DNA of 41,687 nt, taken from the NCBI GenBank assembly GCA_035478835.1, contig DATIJH010000011.1, forward strand, positions 1 to 41,687. Direction: 5' to 3'. A program made the translations under genes and the position numbers. Below, piece after piece: positions 39,073 through 41,687 of the stretch. The notes beneath the pieces are model-generated. The model searched no databases, was not told the origin of the DNA, and was given only the letters and a program-made list of their open reading frames with translations. This DNA comes from DATASD01 sp035478835 (GTDB lineage: Bacteria > Patescibacteriota > Saccharimonadia > Saccharimonadales > UBA4665). The first letter of the stretch is position 1; every line of letters begins with the position of its first letter.

Positions 39073-41687
39073 TTACGCCTTCTCAAGTGAAACTGCGAGA
39101 GGCATGCCTTCAACTTTGCACGCCGTTTTGTGCGCATACTCATGGTCGGCGGTGTACGTAGCCAGTGTTTCGGCCGCAATTGTATCAATATGAGCGCTAA
39201 TGGCAGCCTGCAGGTCTTTGTCGGTTGCAGCAAGCGAAAGCTTGATACGGTCATCCACGTTTAGACCGGCTTGTTTGCGCGCTGTTTGTACGTTTCGGAC
39301 GACTTCACGCATCAGGCCTTCTGCGCGTAGCTCCGGAGTAATTTCCAGGTCTAGACGAATCTCGAGCGGCACATCGTGGGTGTTGTACCATGACGCCTTA
39401 ACGTTCAGTTCCTCGTTTATGATTGCATTGTACTCTGGCTCCATCTCGTCAAAGAAGCTTGGAGCGCCCTTAACGTACAGATCGCTCAGCGGCTGACGCA
39501 CTTTAATGCCAGCACTTGCCCGCTGACTAAGCCCTTCGGCAATTACTTCGCGTACAAAGCGCATGCGGTCGAGTACGAGCTCGTTAATGTGACCGGTTTC
39601 GGGCCAATCCAGCAAGTGTACCGATTCGCCGCCTGTAAGCTTTTGGTACAGTTCCTCGGCCAAAAACGGCGTGAATGGCGCCATAACCATGCTAAGCTGC
39701 ACGAGCACATAATGCAGCGTACGGTAGGCATTGTCTTTGTCGGCATCGTTGTCACTCTTCCAAAAACGGCGGCGCGAGCGGCGCACATACCAGTTGGAGG
39801 CGTCTTCTAAGAACGGCAGGACCGGCTTCATAGCGTTCGGGATGTCATAAGCATCCATGTGCTTTTCGACTTCTTGCGTCAGCTGATGCACACGACTTAC
39901 AACCCATTGGTCGAGTGGATTGGTGAGTTTTTCGCTCGGGTCTTCAAGCTTGCCGTCCCATTCCCAGTCGTCGACATCGGCGTACATCGTAAAGAAATCA
40001 TACATGTTCCAGACCATGCTAAGTTTACGCGCCACATCGGCCACGTCTTTATCAATCAAGGCATAGTCTTCGCCGTTCAACAGCGGCGAACTCAGGAACA
40101 AAAAGCGGAGGCTATCGGCCGAATACTCGTCCATCAGAACGTTCGGGTCGGTGTAATTGCCGAAGCTCTTGCTCATTTTGCGACCGTCGTTTCCGGCGAT
40201 CGTGCCGTGTACCAATGCAGTTTTAAAAGGCACTTTGTCGAATAAGCCAACGTTGACGGCACTCATATAATAGAACCAAGCACGAACTTGCGGCACATAC
40301 TCGACAATAAAGTCGCCGGGGAAATTTTGTTCGAATTTCTCGACGTTTTCAAACGGATAATGAAACTGGGCGAACGGCATCGAACCGCTTTCAAACCAAC
40401 AGTCGAGGACTTTATCGATACGCTTATAGGTAACGTCGTCAAGGGTAAAAGTAACGTCGTCAACCCAAGGCCGATGGTAATCCTCAAGCTCCACGCCAGA
40501 GAGTTCTTTCAGTTCGGCGTAGCTGCCGACCACTTTTACGTGCACGTTGCCCTCTTTGTCAGTGCCCTTCCAGACTGGCATGGCTGACGCCCAAAAGCGG
40601 TCGCGGCTCAAGTTCCAATCGGGTGCCGTTTGTATAGTTTTGGCGCTGCGTCCGTTTTTGATGTGCTCCGGAAACCAGTTGACGGAACCGTTTTGCTCGA
40701 GCATTTCCTGACGTTGACCGTCAATGTCCATAAACCAGCTGGGGTGCGCACGGTACATGAGTTTTGTGCCGCACCGATGACAATGTGGGTAGCTGTGCGT
40801 GATGTACTCGATTTTCCAAACTATGCCGCGTTCGTGCAATGCCTTGGCGATTGGTTTGTTTACGTCCCAAACATACTGTCCTTTCCACTCGCCAGAGGTG
40901 TAAAAACCGCTGTCGTCGATGTTGTTGACGAATGGAAATCCTTCTTTTTTGGAAAGCGCGTAGTCTTCTTCGCCGTAGGCTGGAGCAAGATGCACGAGGC
41001 CAGTACCGTCCTCAAGCGTCACGTAATCAGCGTGCCAAACTTTGTGCGCCTTCGGGCCGCGGTCTTCAAATAATGGCTCGTAGCTTTTCCCAACTAATTC
41101 CCTTCCTTTAAAAGTACGCAAGATTTTGTGCGGAATTGGCTGATGCTTTTCGTCGGTCAAAACTTTACCTACGAGCGCCTTGGCCATGATGAACTTTTCG
41201 TCGCCCACCTGCACTTCGGCGTATTCGTCCTTAGCGTTGACGGCGACGGCAGTGTTGGCCGGCAGCGTCCATGGCGTGGTAGTCCAAGCCAGCAAGTATG
41301 CGTCTTCGTCCTTTAGTTTGAACTTTACGTACACCGAGGGATCGGTTACATCTTGATAGGAATTGTCCATGGCGACCTCGGCCTTCGAGATCGGCGTCGC
41401 ATCGCGCACGCAGTACAATAACACTTTTTCGCCTTCGTAGATTTTGCCCTTTTCGTACAACTGCTTGAATGCCCACCACACACTCTCCATGTATTCCTTG
41501 TCCATGGTTTTATAAGCGCCCTTAAAGTCGACCCAGCGACCAATACGGTCGATGGTGTCTTCCCAGAGCGAACCAGTCTGCACCATATTTTCGCGGCAAG
41601 TTGTGATATATGTCTCAAGGCTGACTTTGGTACCGATGTCACTCTTATCGTGGATGCCGAGCTTTTTTTCGGTGAACACTTCCGCAG
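39073..41687 (-). CDS. ileS: Isoleucyl-tRNA synthetase, type 2 (eukaryote/archaea-like), N-terminus outside window
   Basis: About 871 residues are visible and the frame stays open to the window edge; a GTG at 41679 is internal, not a start. The class Ia catalytic core includes the CP1 editing domain (VKFKLKDEDAYLLAWTTTPW, TGLVHLAPAYGEEDY) and the KMSKS loop in DGRKMSKSFGNY. The HIGH motif is beyond the edge. The anticodon-binding domain carries NWYVRRSRRRFW. The block TMDKEYMESVWWAFKQLYEKG and the lack of a C-terminal four-Cys zinc finger indicate the type 2 enzyme, which in other bacteria is tolerant to mupirocin. It precedes rplU. Confidence 0.96.
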   Translation of the reverse strand, partial: AEVFTEKKLGIHDKSDIGTKVSLETYITTCRENMVQTGSLWEDTIDRIGRWVDFKGAYKTMDKEYMESVWWAFKQLYEKGKIYEGEKVLLYCVRDATPISKAEVAMDNSYQDVTDPSVYVKFKLKDEDAYLLAWTTTPWTLPANTAVAVNAKDEYAEVQVGDEKFIMAKALVGKVLTDEKHQPIPHKILRTFKGRELVGKSYEPLFEDRGPKAHKVWHADYVTLEDGTGLVHLAPAYGEEDYALSKKEGFPFVNNIDDSGFYTSGEWKGQYVWDVNKPIAKALHERGIVWKIEYITHSYPHCHRCGTKLMYRAHPSWFMDIDGQRQEMLEQNGSVNWFPEHIKNGRSAKTIQTAPDWNLSRDRFWASAMPVWKGTDKEGNVHVKVVGSYAELKELSGVELEDYHRPWVDDVTFTLDDVTYKRIDKVLDCWFESGSMPFAQFHYPFENVEKFEQNFPGDFIVEYVPQVRAWFYYMSAVNVGLFDKVPFKTALVHGTIAGNDGRKMSKSFGNYTDPNVLMDEYSADSLRFLFLSSPLLNGEDYALIDKDVADVARKLSMVWNMYDFFTMYADVDDWEWDGKLEDPSEKLTNPLDQWVVSRVHQLTQEVEKHMDAYDIPNAMKPVLPFLEDASNWYVRRSRRRFWKSDNDADKDNAYRTLHYVLVQLSMVMAPFTPFLAEELYQKLTGGESVHLLDWPETGHINELVLDRMRFVREVIAEGLSQRASAGIKVRQPLSDLYVKGAPSFFDEMEPEYNAIINEELNVKASWYNTHDVPLEIRLDLEITPELRAEGLMREVVRNVQTARKQAGLNVDDRIKLSLAATDKDLQAAISAHIDTIAAETLATYTADHEYAHKTACKVEGMPLAVSLEKA

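Noticed and set aside
41679..41687. GTG at 41679 as ileS start
   Set aside because: The frame continues upstream to the window edge and the HIGH motif would be lost; the true start is outside.

Overview
The window reads as a stretch of a small, gene-dense Patescibacteria (CPR) chromosome, most likely a Candidatus Saccharibacteria (TM7) member. The support is indirect: short single-domain versions of housekeeping proteins, canonical operons with genes missing, a VirB6-like secreted/membrane protein, an LPNTG-anchored surface protein, LytR-CpsA-Psr and coiled-coil/CHAP cell-wall proteins, and about half G+C. UGA is a normal stop: both release factors are present, and RF2 keeps its SPF anticodon tripeptide. 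This argues against the code-25 CPR lineages. No rRNA, tRNA, IS element or CRISPR array was found.

Layout. 1-4 kb, minus strand: partial VirB6-like gene, orphan response regulator, pyrG and a CtpA-type protease. 4-12.1 kb, minus: secA, an M16 peptidase, prfB, ftsE, ftsX and a coiled-coil/CHAP hydrolase, a Firmicutes-like order. 12.3-13.0 kb: an unknown plus-strand gene. 13-19.2 kb, minus: a DUF427 gene, msrA, a HELIORHODOPSIN, a HAD phosphatase, an m5U RNA methyltransferase, a four-Cys PD-(D/E)XK nuclease, serS and hpf. 19.3-20.9 kb, plus: an LPNTG surface protein and an unknown membrane protein. 20.9-24.4 kb, minus: proS, greA, lysS. 24.5-29.2 kb, minus: rpsB-tsf, then frr-uppS-rseP-CAAX protease. 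29.3-30.1 kb: an unknown minus-strand gene. 30.2-32.5 kb, plus: rpmE2, prfA, prmC. 32.5-36.1 kb, minus: LCP protein, membrane protein, HtrA. 36.2 kb, plus: lepB. 36.9-41.7 kb, minus: ileS (partial), rplU, parA, parB.

The most notable item is the heliorhodopsin at 17447-18373. It has the RWIEY counterion motif, the AAKSTLAW Schiff-base lysine motif and the RGKW...GER signature, and it sits directly behind msrA and a DUF427 gene. A second theme is promoter architecture: many starts have a TANNNT -10 box ending only 6-12 nt before the ATG, which predicts leaderless or near-leaderless mRNAs. Other genes carry clear Shine-Dalgarno sites. Functionally the region combines cell-envelope maturation (SecA, LepB, RseP-like, CtpA, HtrA, FtsEX-CHAP, LCP, UppS), translation (six ribosomal/termination/recycling genes and four aminoacyl-tRNA synthetases) and chromosome partition.
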